Assembly: GCA_947501275.1 (NCBI GenBank)
Contig: CANMVD010000001.1
Span: 1,612,001-1,676,000, forward strand
DNA from: an uncultured Tateyamaria sp.
Lineage (GTDB): Bacteria; Pseudomonadota; Alphaproteobacteria; Rhodobacterales; Rhodobacteraceae
Direction: 5' to 3'
Length of the DNA stretch: 64,000 nucleotides
Numbering within the stretch: the first letter of the stretch is position 1; every line of letters starts with the position of its first letter. The notes under the pieces were generated by a model. The model was not told the DNA's origin, ran no database searches, and saw only the letters and a program-made list of their open reading frames with translations. Both the position numbers and the translations under genes were made by a program. Positions 9,173 to 17,453 of this stretch are shown here, piece by piece.

Positions 9173-9814
9173 TTAATCAGCGGGCTCTTCTTCGAAGTTG
9201 TCCCAGAATTCGTCGCGGCCGTTGCTGCGTGGGAAGGGCGTGTCAGGGACTGGGACTTGAAGAAAATCGCAGAGCGGCCCCCAGCCATCGGACGGCGTGA
9301 AGACCAGCAAGCGATCGGCTGGCACCAATTCGCGAACAAGGCGGTTGTTGCGCCGGTAGGCATTCAGCGCCATCTCCTTGTCCGGCATCCCGCCAAAGGT
9401 ATCGTCGATGTAGAATGGCGTCAGCTTCACAAAGATGTCCTGAATATGCTGCGGCATGTTTTGGGTGAGGCGTTCGTGGTTGGCCCAAACCTTCAGCACC
9501 GTCTTGCTGAAACTGGCCCACCAGTCTTCTTCCGGGCGTTCGGTGTGCAGCACCTTGGCATCAGGGAAGGCATGGATCGTCTGTTGCCAGACACGGCCGC
9601 CGGGGAAATCAACCTGCGACCCGTAACCTTCAAACACAATGTCCCAAGAGATGGGTTCGCAGCGAGCAACCTCGGCCCATTTTTCGACCTCAGCCGGGTC
9701 CGCGAACAATTCCATCATGTGGTGGCAAGGTCCGAACCCGAGGGCTTCGAGGGCTGTTTTGGTGGACAAAGTGCCGGTGCGGCTCATGCCGGTTCCGATG
9801 ATCTTGAGGGACAT
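9173..9814 (-). CDS. Sulfotransferase family protein (Sulfotransfer_4-like)
   Basis: A 213-residue protein. The N-terminal GTGMSRTGTLSTKTALEALG resembles the 5'-phosphosulfate-binding loop of PAPS-dependent sulfotransferases, followed by FGPCHHMMEL, DFPGGRVWQQ, and FPDAKVLHTERPEEDWW, typical of the Sulfotransfer_4 group. RPEEDWWASF and YRRNNRLVRELVPADRLLVF are conserved with its neighbour at 10027. ATG 9814 is chosen over the longer frame because AAGGA precedes it and the paralogue starts at the same point (MSLK-IG). Acceptor unknown. Cytoplasmic. Confidence 0.88.
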   Translation of the reverse strand: MSLKIIGTGMSRTGTLSTKTALEALGFGPCHHMMELFADPAEVEKWAEVARCEPISWDIVFEGYGSQVDFPGGRVWQQTIHAFPDAKVLHTERPEEDWWASFSKTVLKVWANHERLTQNMPQHIQDIFVKLTPFYIDDTFGGMPDKEMALNAYRRNNRLVRELVPADRLLVFTPSDGWGPLCDFLQVPVPDTPFPRSNGRDEFWDNFEEEPAD

Positions 9815-10026
9815 TTGATTTCCTTCCTTAATGCGTTCAGGTGCTGTCAGGAGGCCGCACGCGATCGGCCGGTGACGGGCCAAAAGACCGACACGGCGCG
9901 TTGCTATTGGCTTTCCATTTCAGCGATGATCCGAACCTACTGGAAGCCACGCTTGGAAGCGCCAGAGAAGATCGCAAAGACCGATTGCAAAAATGCCTGC
10001 GGCCCTTGCGCCCGCGCAGCCGGCAT

Positions 10027-10662
10027 TCACGCCCCCGTCGGTTCTCCACCAAAATGCGCCCAGAATTCGTCGCGCGCATGGCTACGTGGGAAGTCGCCTG
10101 CAGGCACGTCCACCTCAAGGAAGCGGCAAAGCGGATCCCAACCATCCGTTGGCGTAAAGACCAGCAACCTGTCCGCCAGGATCGTGTCGCGGACCTTTTC
10201 GTTGTTGCGCCGGTAGGCCTTGATCGCGCGTTCCCGGTCGGTCCCGCCGATGAGGTCCTGCACCACAATTCTATCCATCGTCTCGAATATCGGAACGAGC
10301 GGCGGCGGCAGGTCCAATCGCGTCCGATGTTGCCAGAATTTGTTGATCGTGCCGGAATAGCTGGCCCACCAGTCCTCTGCCGGCCGCTCATTGTGCAGTA
10401 CCTTGGCATCGGGGAAGGCGATGGACAATTCGTGCCAGACAGCCGCACCGGGAAAATCGACCTGCGCGCCGTAACCGGTAAAGGCTTCGGCCCAGTCGAT
10501 CTCTTTACCTTCGGCATGTGCCGTCCAATAGGCGGGCTGGTCGGGGTTGCCCATGACCTCGGTCATGTGATGGCAGGGGCCAAAACCCAGCTGCTCCAGC
10601 GCGATCTTGGTCGACATGGTGCCGGTGCGCCCAAAGCCTGATCCGATGACTTTCAAAGACAT
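10027..10662 (-). CDS. Sulfotransferase family protein, tandem paralogue
   Basis: A 211-residue protein clearly homologous to the gene at 9173: MSLKVIGSGFGRTGTMSTKI at the start, LGFGPCHHMTEV, DFPGAAVWHELS, FPDAKVLHNERPAEDWWASY, YRRNNEKVRDTILADRLLVF and GWDPLCRFLEVDVP. By eye about half the positions agree. The two lie head-to-tail 212 bases apart and probably arose by tandem duplication. The different middle part suggests different acceptors. Divergent from the LysR operon at 10845, whose first gene may regulate it. Confidence 0.88.
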   Translation of the reverse strand: MSLKVIGSGFGRTGTMSTKIALEQLGFGPCHHMTEVMGNPDQPAYWTAHAEGKEIDWAEAFTGYGAQVDFPGAAVWHELSIAFPDAKVLHNERPAEDWWASYSGTINKFWQHRTRLDLPPPLVPIFETMDRIVVQDLIGGTDRERAIKAYRRNNEKVRDTILADRLLVFTPTDGWDPLCRFLEVDVPAGDFPRSHARDEFWAHFGGEPTGA

Positions 10663-10844
10663 AACGTGTTCCTTTTTGTGAGCAAATCAAAAGACACACC
10701 TGTCCCGGTCGCAGGACAGCGCCCTGCGGTCTTTAGTCTGGGAGTGATGGAGGGTGTGGTGTCGTCGCTCTTTTGTTTGCGGTTTCGATGACAAGAGTAT
10801 TCACTTGGACCCAGCGGAAACCTAACGAAACGATTTCAGCGGTC

Positions 10845-11804
10845 ATGAAGGAAATTCAGCTACACCGGATCGACCTGAATTTGCTGGTCGTATTCGAGGC
10901 GCTTATGCTTGAAGGCAGCGTCGCGGGGGCCGCGTCGCAGCTGAACAAAACGCCATCAGCGGTCAGTCATGCGCTGGCCCGACTGCGGGAACAGGTCGGC
11001 GACCCCCTGATGGTCAAGGTCGGCGGCCGCATGCAGGCCAGCCCGTTTGCCCTGCAACTAATCGAAGATATCCGGCCACTCCTGAGCGGGATCAAACGGG
11101 TGCTGCAACTGCCCGAACCGTTCGACCCCAAAACCAGCGCCCGCACATTTCGCATCGAATGCCCGGTGTCTGCCAAAGTCTTGTCGACTGTCGCAAACCG
11201 TATTCTGGAAGAGGCGCCGGGCATCAACATCGACTGGCTGGCGGCGCCCCACAAACTTCAAGACGCCGTGGCCGAAGGGCACATCGACCTTGCAAATCTT
11301 GGCGGTGACAGTGTCTTGCCTGATGGCGTAGATGAACAAGAAATGCCGCCGATGAAATTCACAAGCTTTGTGCGCGCAGGACATCCGGCGATCACGCAAT
11401 GGGGGCCGCAGGCTTGGAACCACTATGGCCATATCAAAGTTGCCATCACCAACGCCGCACGCAGTCCGGTTGATGAGGCGTCACCTGCGCCAAAGCCCGA
11501 ACGCCGGATCGCTGCACGGATTTCAGAGTTTTCGGCCGTCGGACCGCTGCTTGCCTCAACGGATCTGATCGCAACTCTTCCACCCGAAATCATGGCATGG
11601 GACATGGAGACTTACGGGCTGGTGCCGCTTCCAGCCATCAACCCAATGCCACCGTTCCGCGTGCGTTTCTTCTGGTCATCGCGCACGGCAAACGATCCGG
11701 CGATGGTGTGGGTGCGCAATCTTGTGATGGGTGCGTATCGCGAGGCCCACGTGGAAGCGACAGCGCTTGTGGCGGCACGCATGGAGCGGGAAATGACACT
11801 ATGA
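10845..11804 (+). CDS. LysR-family regulator, first of three in an operon
   Basis: A 319-residue LysR protein. Start at MKEIQLHRIDLNLLVVFEAL (10845), matching the family, rather than 10773. HTH region is SVAGAASQLNKTPSAVSHAL. The effector domain begins near residue 90 with TFRIECPVSAKVL and ends with RFFWSSRTANDPAMVWVRNL. The stop overlaps the next gene's ATG (ATGA), so translation is likely coupled. Paralogous to 3990-4949 and 11801-12754. It faces the sulfotransferase gene at 10662 across a 182-base gap. Confidence 0.93.
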   Translation: MKEIQLHRIDLNLLVVFEALMLEGSVAGAASQLNKTPSAVSHALARLREQVGDPLMVKVGGRMQASPFALQLIEDIRPLLSGIKRVLQLPEPFDPKTSARTFRIECPVSAKVLSTVANRILEEAPGINIDWLAAPHKLQDAVAEGHIDLANLGGDSVLPDGVDEQEMPPMKFTSFVRAGHPAITQWGPQAWNHYGHIKVAITNAARSPVDEASPAPKPERRIAARISEFSAVGPLLASTDLIATLPPEIMAWDMETYGLVPLPAINPMPPFRVRFFWSSRTANDPAMVWVRNLVMGAYREAHVEATALVAARMEREMTL

Positions 11805-12754
11805 CGCCCCTCCACAGGCTCGACCTCAACCTCCTCGTCACCTTCGAGGCGCTTATGGATGAAGGCTCCGTTGCCAAGGCCGCGGAACGGCTGAACAAGA
11901 CGCCATCCGCCGTCAGTCACGCCTTGGCCCGACTGCGCGAACAGGTTGGCGACCCGCTCATGGTGAAGGTCGGGGGGAAGATGCAGCCATCGCCATTTGC
12001 TGAAAGCTTGATCGAAGACGTGCGGCCAATCCTGCGCAGCATCCAACGGGTTGTAACCCCCCCCAAACCCTTCGACCCAGCGACCAGCACCCGCACCTTC
12101 CGGATTGCTGTCCCCGCGATCACGGCACTGATCGCTGAGGTCTTTGCGCGGATCAATGAGGCGGCGCCCGGCGTGGCTTTGGAATGGGTGAACTTGGGCC
12201 CGCATCTTTACGATGCAGTTGCCAATGAAGAGATCGACCTTGCGCTGCTTGGCGCAGACAAACCCCTGCCAGAAGGATTGATGGAACAGGTCATGCCAAC
12301 CCTGCAGCGCTATACCTATATGCGAGCGGGGCATCCGGCGGCGCAGACTTGGAACAAACAAGACTGGCTTGATTGGCCCCATGTCATGGTTGGCATGTCA
12401 AATGCCGCGCGCCAAACGGTAGAGGATCGTGTTGCACGCGATGGCATGGAACGCCGGATTGGCGCGCATTTGCCTGAATTCTCGGGCGTCGCACCGCTTC
12501 TGGCGCGCACGAATATGCTCGGCACCACGGTGCCTCTGTTCATGACTGACGATATGAAGACCTACGGGTTGATCGCCAAGCGCCCACCGGTCGATCTGCC
12601 GGACATCACCTTTCGCTTCTTCTGGAGCGCGCGTCTGTCGCAGGACCCTGGCGACAAATGGCTTCGGTCAATCGTGATCGACGCCTACAATTATATCAAC
12701 GAAAAGGCTTTAGACGCTCTGGGAGCCGACGCTTTCAAAGGAGTAGACAGGTGA
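11801..12754 (+). CDS. LysR-family regulator, second of three in an operon
   Basis: A 317-residue LysR protein beginning MTPLHRLDLNLLVTFEALMD. Its HTH, SVAKAAERLNKTPSAVSHAL, is nearly identical to that of the upstream gene (QVGDPLMVKVGG is shared exactly), so the two may recognise similar DNA. Effector domains differ more (TFRIAVPAITALIAEVFARI). It starts inside the previous stop and ends three bases before the next LysR gene. This close pairing suggests recent duplication, and heterodimers are possible but untested. Confidence 0.93.
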   Translation: MTPLHRLDLNLLVTFEALMDEGSVAKAAERLNKTPSAVSHALARLREQVGDPLMVKVGGKMQPSPFAESLIEDVRPILRSIQRVVTPPKPFDPATSTRTFRIAVPAITALIAEVFARINEAAPGVALEWVNLGPHLYDAVANEEIDLALLGADKPLPEGLMEQVMPTLQRYTYMRAGHPAAQTWNKQDWLDWPHVMVGMSNAARQTVEDRVARDGMERRIGAHLPEFSGVAPLLARTNMLGTTVPLFMTDDMKTYGLIAKRPPVDLPDITFRFFWSARLSQDPGDKWLRSIVIDAYNYINEKALDALGADAFKGVDR

Positions 12755-12757
12755 CTC

Positions 12758-13669
12758 ATGGCAAACCCTAACTGGAGCCATTTCCGCGTCATTCTCGCCC
12801 TAAAGAACGCTGGCTCGATAACCGAAGCTGCGCGCCTTCTGGGCGTGGATGGATCGACGGTGAGCCGCCGGTTGGCCGGTGCCGAGCAGGCCTTCGGGAC
12901 ACCTCTCGTCATACGGGGCGGTGGCGAATTTACCTTCACGCCCGAAGGCTTGGTCATTGCCGACGCCGCAAAGCAGATGGATGCGGTGGTCCATTTCGCC
13001 CAGATCAATGTAAGCGCGATGCGCCAGCAGCCGACCGGCTCTGTTAAGATCGCTTGCGTCCCCACCGCGGCCCACATCCTTCGACCTTTGGTACACCAAA
13101 TTGCCGAGGCATATGATGGACTGAACGTCGATCTTATCAGTTCAATCTCAGCCTTCGACCTGGCGAAAGGCGAGGCAGATATCGCTGTGCGCACCCGCGA
13201 ACCTAAGGATCCGGCGCTCGTCGTCGCCTATTCGTTTACCTGGGGACGTGCCTTCTATGGATCAAAAGCCTACTTTGAAAGGCACGGTCGCCCAAGCACA
13301 CCCGAGGACTTGCGTGACCACACACTTGTGCGGATCGGAACTGGAAATTCGCCTTCAAAAGCTTCGGCTTTGATTGATAGCTTAGACAATCCTGAGCGTC
13401 CCAGCATTCGGGTGGAAAACACAGATTCTGCTCAAATGATGATCGAGCAAGGTGCTGGCATCGGCTCGCTGTTCTGTGCCCTCGCGGATACGAACCCCAA
13501 CATCGAACGGGTCTTTCCCGACCCATTCGATCAAGTTGATTCCTGGGTCATCTATCACGAGTCTGCGCGTGGCTCTCAGCGTTTACGGATCGTCTTGGAC
13601 GCCTTGGTTGGGTATCTCAAAGATAACCGCGCCGTACTGACCGGTTGGCGTGAACGCGACCAACAATAA
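12758..13669 (+). CDS. LysR-family regulator, third of three in an operon
   Basis: A 303-residue LysR protein starting MANPNWSHFRVILAL. HTH is AGSITEAARLLGVDGSTVSR. It is a close paralogue of the protein at 7807-8700, sharing KGEADIAVRT, SFTWG, VENTDSA and DSWVIYHESARGS. It follows the second LysR gene with only three bases between stop and ATG. Thus the operon combines two LysR subfamilies, both of which also have single copies a few kilobases upstream. Confidence 0.93.
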   Translation: MANPNWSHFRVILALKNAGSITEAARLLGVDGSTVSRRLAGAEQAFGTPLVIRGGGEFTFTPEGLVIADAAKQMDAVVHFAQINVSAMRQQPTGSVKIACVPTAAHILRPLVHQIAEAYDGLNVDLISSISAFDLAKGEADIAVRTREPKDPALVVAYSFTWGRAFYGSKAYFERHGRPSTPEDLRDHTLVRIGTGNSPSKASALIDSLDNPERPSIRVENTDSAQMMIEQGAGIGSLFCALADTNPNIERVFPDPFDQVDSWVIYHESARGSQRLRIVLDALVGYLKDNRAVLTGWRERDQQ

Positions 13670-14015
13670 CGATATACCAGACGAGGTGATTGCCTGTGCG
13701 CAAATCTCCATTTCACAGGAATTGAATGACCGTTTTGGCGCTGTGAGCCGCAACGCAGTTGTATTCTTGCCGCAAGAGCAAAAAAATGCCGCATAAGCAA
13801 TAGCCGCAACTGCACAAGTCCGGTTTGTCCCGCTTGGTAAGTTCGACAAGTGTGTGATTTTGCGGTCCCACCAAATGTCGGCAAGGCGGGCTGCGACCGC
13901 AGCAATGAGACGAGATGCCCTTTTGCTGCAAAAGACCGGACATTCTTGTCGGATTTCTTCTTGACCTGGAGTTACTCAAGGCCGGTATTCGCCAGCCTAA
14001 AGGAGGACTAATGTC
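13670..14015. other. Intergenic stretch with a dispersed repeat
   Basis: About 350 bases between the LysR operon and the MerR operon. It contains the second copy of the palindromic repeat (13874-13907) and, at its right end, a strong AGGAGG for the MerR gene. No coding sequence recognised. Confidence 0.5.
13874..13907. repeat. Dispersed palindromic repeat, copy 2
   Basis: Matches 776-809 at about 29 of 34 positions, with core GCTGCG-ac-CGCAGC. The change in the palindrome loop leaves the stem intact, as expected if hairpin formation is conserved. Confidence 0.55.
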
Positions 14016-14369
14016 ATGCGCATCTCTGAGGCTGCAGCTCGGTCGGGACTCAAAGTTGATACAATCCGGTACTACGAGGCTGAAGGGCTTGTCCCAAATG
14101 TAGTGCGGGGTTTGGATGGGCAGCGGCGGTTTTCGCCCGAGAACGTAGACTGGCTGACTTTGCTCTACTGGCTGCGCGAAACCGGTATGCCGATGAAGGT
14201 GATGCAGCGGTTTGCGGCGCTTTATGCGCAGGGGGATGGGACAATACCGGATCGGAAGGAAATACTCCTCGATCACTCCCGGCTATTGGCAAAACGCAGG
14301 GATGATCTTGATCGGTGTGACGAAATTCTCTCCCGAAAGCTCGAAATTTATGAGGAGTACCTGCGATGA
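14016..14369 (+). CDS. MerR-family transcriptional regulator
   Basis: A 117-residue MerR regulator: MRISEAAARSGLKVDTIRYY is the typical HTH beginning, followed by EAEGLVPNVVRGLDGQRRF and a dimerisation helix ending LDRCDEILSRKLEIYEEYL. AGGAGG lies nine bases before the ATG at 14016. No metal-binding Cys cluster at the C-terminus, so it resembles the small-molecule or stress-responsive MerR group (AdhR/SoxR-like without Fe-S). The stop overlaps the SDR gene's ATG (ATGA), giving a coupled three-gene operon with the SDR and binding protein-like genes. Confidence 0.92.
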   Translation: MRISEAAARSGLKVDTIRYYEAEGLVPNVVRGLDGQRRFSPENVDWLTLLYWLRETGMPMKVMQRFAALYAQGDGTIPDRKEILLDHSRLLAKRRDDLDRCDEILSRKLEIYEEYLR

Positions 14370-14965
14370 AAATCATTCTTGTTGGCGCCTCAGGCGATGT
14401 CGGACAGGCCGCCTTTGCCGAGCTTTCGCAGCGCCATAACGTGGTTCGCGTTGGGCGAAACTCCGGGGACGTGCGCGCCGATATCTCTGACCTTGGCACA
14501 ATTGAAGCCATGTTCGAAAAGGTTGGAGCCTTCGATGCGCTCGTCTCTGCGGCTGGCCACGTTCATTTTGCCCCGCTTGCGGAGCAGACAGATACGTCGC
14601 TGAAAATGGGGCTTGAGAACAAGGTTATGGGGCAAATCAACCTTGTGCTAGAGGGCTTGAAGCGGATCGCGGGCAACGGTTCTTTTACGTTGACCAGCGG
14701 TGTCCTGGATCGTGATCCGGTAGTCGCTGGCACGGGCGCGGCATTGGCAAACGGTGCGCTGGCGGGTTTCGTGACGGGTGCTGCAATCGAGATGCCGCCC
14801 GGGGTGCGCATCAACGTGGTGAGCCCGGGGCTGCTTGATGTATCCGACCGTCGCTATGGCGCCTTGTTTCCGGGGCACGCGCGTGTATCGTCGGAGCGGG
14901 TCGGACGGGCATTTGCCAAATGCGTCGAAGGAGCGATCAACGGTCAAGTGGTGATCGTGGAATGA
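14366..14965 (+). CDS. Short-chain dehydrogenase-like protein, atypical active site
   Basis: A 199-residue Rossmann-fold protein. The dinucleotide motif is VGASGDVGQAA at residues 5-15, followed by ADISDLG and SAAGHVHFAPL. The segment where an SDR has YxxxK reads ALANGALAGFVTGAA, with no Tyr or Lys, followed by the normal RINVVSPG. This small SDR subgroup lacking the catalytic Tyr is known to me from similar proteins, so a non-standard or binding-only role is possible. Coupled to the MerR gene upstream and to the next gene downstream (ATGA overlap). Confidence 0.85.
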   Translation: MKIILVGASGDVGQAAFAELSQRHNVVRVGRNSGDVRADISDLGTIEAMFEKVGAFDALVSAAGHVHFAPLAEQTDTSLKMGLENKVMGQINLVLEGLKRIAGNGSFTLTSGVLDRDPVVAGTGAALANGALAGFVTGAAIEMPPGVRINVVSPGLLDVSDRRYGALFPGHARVSSERVGRAFAKCVEGAINGQVVIVE

Positions 14966-15669
14966 AGGTCGCATATCTCATTGAGCCGCCTTTCAACTAT
15001 GTTGATGAAGCGGGAGACGTGACCGGGTGCGATGTCGATCTGGCGCGGTACGTGCTTGATAAACTTGACATAGACGATGTGGAGTTTGTTGAAACCGAGT
15101 TTGCCCAGCTTTTGCCCGGCCTCGCCCGAAACGACTGGCAAATGACAACAGGTCTTTTTGCGTCCCGCGAACGGCAGCGTATTGCGTTGTTCAGTCGGCC
15201 GATCTGGGCACTGCCGGATGGATTGCTTGTCCGGATGGAGGATGCACAGTCTCTGGCCGGGTATAGTAGCCTAGCCGTTTCCGGAGAACCAAAACTCGCG
15301 GTCATACGGAACCAGGTACAGCATGCGACCGCTCTTGAATTCGGGGTGCGGCCGGCCCAGTTTCGCGTGTTTGAAACCTACGCAGACGCGGCGCAGGCGG
15401 TTCAGGATGGTACGGTCACTGCGTTTGCCAGTGTCGCTCAGGCACATAAAGGCTACCTCCAAACGAGAGCTGCCACGGGCCTAGCCGTCATCCACGTCCC
15501 GCTCTTTGAACGTGCTCCGGCCCTTGGATGCTTCGCATTTGCCCGGGCTGCTACCGATCTCAGAGATCGTGTTGATCACGTTCTGAATTCGTTTATCGGC
15601 AGTACAGAGCATCGACGATTGGTGAAGACGTTCGGGTTTGCGGACGCCGAAGTTGATCGCGTCCTTTGA
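14962..15669 (+). CDS. Solute-binding (SBP_bac_3)-like protein without signal peptide
   Basis: A 235-residue protein with the amino-acid-binding (family 3) fold: VAYLIEPPFNYVDEAGDVTG, CDVDLARYVLDKL, ETEFAQLLPGLARNDWQMTTG, and FSRPIWALPDGLLVR match the first lobe. No signal peptide or lipobox, because it starts inside the SDR stop codon at MKVAYLIEPPF. It is therefore probably cytoplasmic and may sense or bind a metabolite rather than serve an ABC importer. No permease or ATPase is nearby. Last gene of the MerR-SDR operon. Confidence 0.8.
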   Translation: MKVAYLIEPPFNYVDEAGDVTGCDVDLARYVLDKLDIDDVEFVETEFAQLLPGLARNDWQMTTGLFASRERQRIALFSRPIWALPDGLLVRMEDAQSLAGYSSLAVSGEPKLAVIRNQVQHATALEFGVRPAQFRVFETYADAAQAVQDGTVTAFASVAQAHKGYLQTRAATGLAVIHVPLFERAPALGCFAFARAATDLRDRVDHVLNSFIGSTEHRRLVKTFGFADAEVDRVL

Positions 15670-15787
15670 GCTCAGCGGGCAAGGAATGGCTTGCGGATGT
15701 GGACCACGGTCATGGCGGTCGACGTCAATCGACGGTCTGATGAGCCCCGGTAGGTTTGGTCAACGTCTCACCCGGGTGAATGTCAGA

Positions 15788-16150
15788 TTAGATTTCAATG
15801 ATGTTGTGTTCCGGATCGCAGAAAAACAGCGCCCGGTGGTGCCAATTCTGGTTCGTTGGAGGTTCGATGACGTCTGTTCTGTCTTTGGCCAGCCGGGTAC
15901 GGGCAAGATCAACGTCGGCTGGCAGTACACGAAAGCCGATCTTAATGGACGCAGATGGCGTTGACCGTTGATGTGCTTGGTCCGTCGTAGCGGCGACCGT
16001 GTTTCCTGAGGCCAAGAAACAAGCTGCCGACCCGAAAGAAGATCATCTGTTCCGGAAAATTCTCTTCGACTTGGAACACAAAAAGCGGTTGGTAGAACGG
16101 GTTCAACTTTGCGAGGTCATCGCAAGGAATGATCACATAATCCAAGCTGC
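15788..16150 (-). pseudogene. Frameshifted VOC/glyoxalase-family gene
   Basis: Two minus-strand frames complete one VOC protein. The N-terminal piece (from about 16150) has LDYVIIPCDDLAKLNPFYQP and IFFRVGSLFLGLRKHG. The C-terminal piece (to 15788) has IKIGFRVLPADVDLARTRL and HHRALFFCDPEHNIIEI. They are one reading frame apart and join near 15985, so a frameshift breaks the gene. VOC proteins include glyoxalases and fosfomycin/bleomycin resistance proteins. It lies immediately downstream of the beta-lactamase. A sequencing error is the alternative. Confidence 0.75.
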
Positions 16151-16164
16151 GATTGCTCAGTAGG

Positions 16165-17040
16165 TCAATCTGTGCAGTTAAACGCACCAATGTCTTGGAG
16201 AACCGAGTAGGTGATTTTGGTTCGCATCGATAAATATCGCGTGTCTGGCATATCCATGTTCAGTGCAAAGATGTAAGTCTCGTCCGAACACTCCAGCCAG
16301 CCAACGTGCCAGCCTACGTCCATGCTGTTCTCACTGTATCTCCAGCCGGTTTTGGATCGCATGATCCAATTGCCGCCCCTGTCACTTTCCATGATTTCGA
16401 ACGCTGTTGCATAGGTCGCCTCTGAAATCTGCAATTGTCTGGATGCCAAATTAGATAGAAATGCAACTTGCTCGACTGCGGATACCCTGAGCGTATCGTC
16501 AAGCCAGTATGTGGTGAGTTGATCGGCAGAGCCGACATCTCCATTGCCATACTCAAAGCTAGCCAGACTTTCCGACAAAGTCTTTCGTCCTGCGTCCCGT
16601 GCGAGCCCTTGATAGACCCAAACCGCCGAATTCTTGAATGCGGAGGCTAGTGTCTGATCCGCGTTCCACTTGCGGGAGCTTCTAATAACGCCATCCCAGT
16701 CGAAGACTGTTTCCGGAGTGGCCAGTCCATGTTCCAGTGCGATCAATGTGTGAGGGATTTTCGAGGTCGATGCGGGCGAATACCGCTGTTGAGCGCGTTC
16801 AGGATTGCTTATCCATTTCTGGCCGTCAGACCTGCGGATGACGACTACGGTAGAGTTTTCGATCTGATTTCCTGTGGACTGAACGACATGCCCGACATCG
16901 TTCGTATTCGCTGAAACGCTTGACGAAAGGATGGTTACGAATACGGCCAAGGCTGACACGTTGCGCTTCGTCAGCCGCTTGGCTGATGTCTTTGGAATGG
17001 CTGCGCGCCACCACTCAATCGCTGTAAGAACTGAATTCAT
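16165..17040 (-). CDS. bla: Class D (OXA-type) beta-lactamase
   Basis: A 291-residue serine beta-lactamase. All class D signatures are visible: S91-T-S-K94 (active-site Ser with the Lys that is carbamylated in the family), W-D-G in FDWDGVIR, S138-A-V140 in NSAVWVYQ, Y164-G-N166, and K230-T-G232. A W-x-x-G follows in WHVGW. The N-terminus has a long signal-like region (RNVSALAVFVTILSSSVSA), so it is periplasmic. The ATG at 17040 overlaps the stop of the HxlR gene (ATGA), so the two are probably one operon. Activity and substrate range cannot be inferred; such genes also occur as intrinsic environmental enzymes. Confidence 0.92.
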   Translation of the reverse strand: MNSVLTAIEWWRAAIPKTSAKRLTKRNVSALAVFVTILSSSVSANTNDVGHVVQSTGNQIENSTVVVIRRSDGQKWISNPERAQQRYSPASTSKIPHTLIALEHGLATPETVFDWDGVIRSSRKWNADQTLASAFKNSAVWVYQGLARDAGRKTLSESLASFEYGNGDVGSADQLTTYWLDDTLRVSAVEQVAFLSNLASRQLQISEATYATAFEIMESDRGGNWIMRSKTGWRYSENSMDVGWHVGWLECSDETYIFALNMDMPDTRYLSMRTKITYSVLQDIGAFNCTD

Positions 17041-17417
17041 CTGTTGCTCGATGGATGTTCGGGTGATTGCTGCCCGGCCAACCACCAGTCGTGCATTTCG
17101 CGGAACATTTTCGTAAGAGCTCTCGCTCGATCTGTCGCGGAGTATTCTACTCGTGGCGGCACTTCTGGATAGACTTTTCTCGACACCAATCCGTCTGCCT
17201 CCAAAGCACGCAGCTGGCTCGTGAGCATCGTTTGCGTGATCCCGTCAATGGAGCGTTTCAGTTCGCTGAAACGCTTTGTGCCGTGGAAGATCAGGATTTG
17301 TAAGATGATAAGCTTCCACTTGCCGCCGATCAGTTTCGCAATGTCAGGCATTGGACAAAGCTCAATATTCTCAGAGAGTTGTGATGATTTTCGGCTCTTG
17401 GATTTGTCCAGTGGCAT
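17037..17417 (-). CDS. HxlR-family transcriptional regulator
   Basis: A 126-residue HxlR regulator: PDIAKLIGGKWKLIILQIL, then GTKRFSELKRSIDGITQTML, LEADGLVSRKVY and PPRVEYSATDRARAL, the family's winged-HTH order. Cys21 in ELCPM sits where HxlR proteins such as YodB and HypR carry a redox- or electrophile-sensing Cys. GAGGGT precedes the ATG. Its stop overlaps the beta-lactamase start. The divergent DUF899-DUF2182 pair is a typical HxlR target arrangement. Confidence 0.92.
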   Translation of the reverse strand: MPLDKSKSRKSSQLSENIELCPMPDIAKLIGGKWKLIILQILIFHGTKRFSELKRSIDGITQTMLTSQLRALEADGLVSRKVYPEVPPRVEYSATDRARALTKMFREMHDWWLAGQQSPEHPSSNR

Positions 17418-17433
17418 GTCTTGTACCCTCTAA

Positions 17434-17453
17434 TAGTACTGTTTTTGATACTA
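17434..17453. promoter_or_regulatory. Inverted repeat, candidate HxlR operator
   Basis: TAGTA-N10-TACTA, a perfect inverted repeat, 16 bases upstream of the HxlR start in the divergent region. HxlR-family proteins known to me bind dyads rich in AGTA/TACT; linkage to this regulator is inferred. Confidence 0.5.

Noticed and set aside
9128-10641. Plus-strand frames of 266-362 codons over the sulfotransferases
   Set aside because: Antisense to two well-recognised sulfotransferases.
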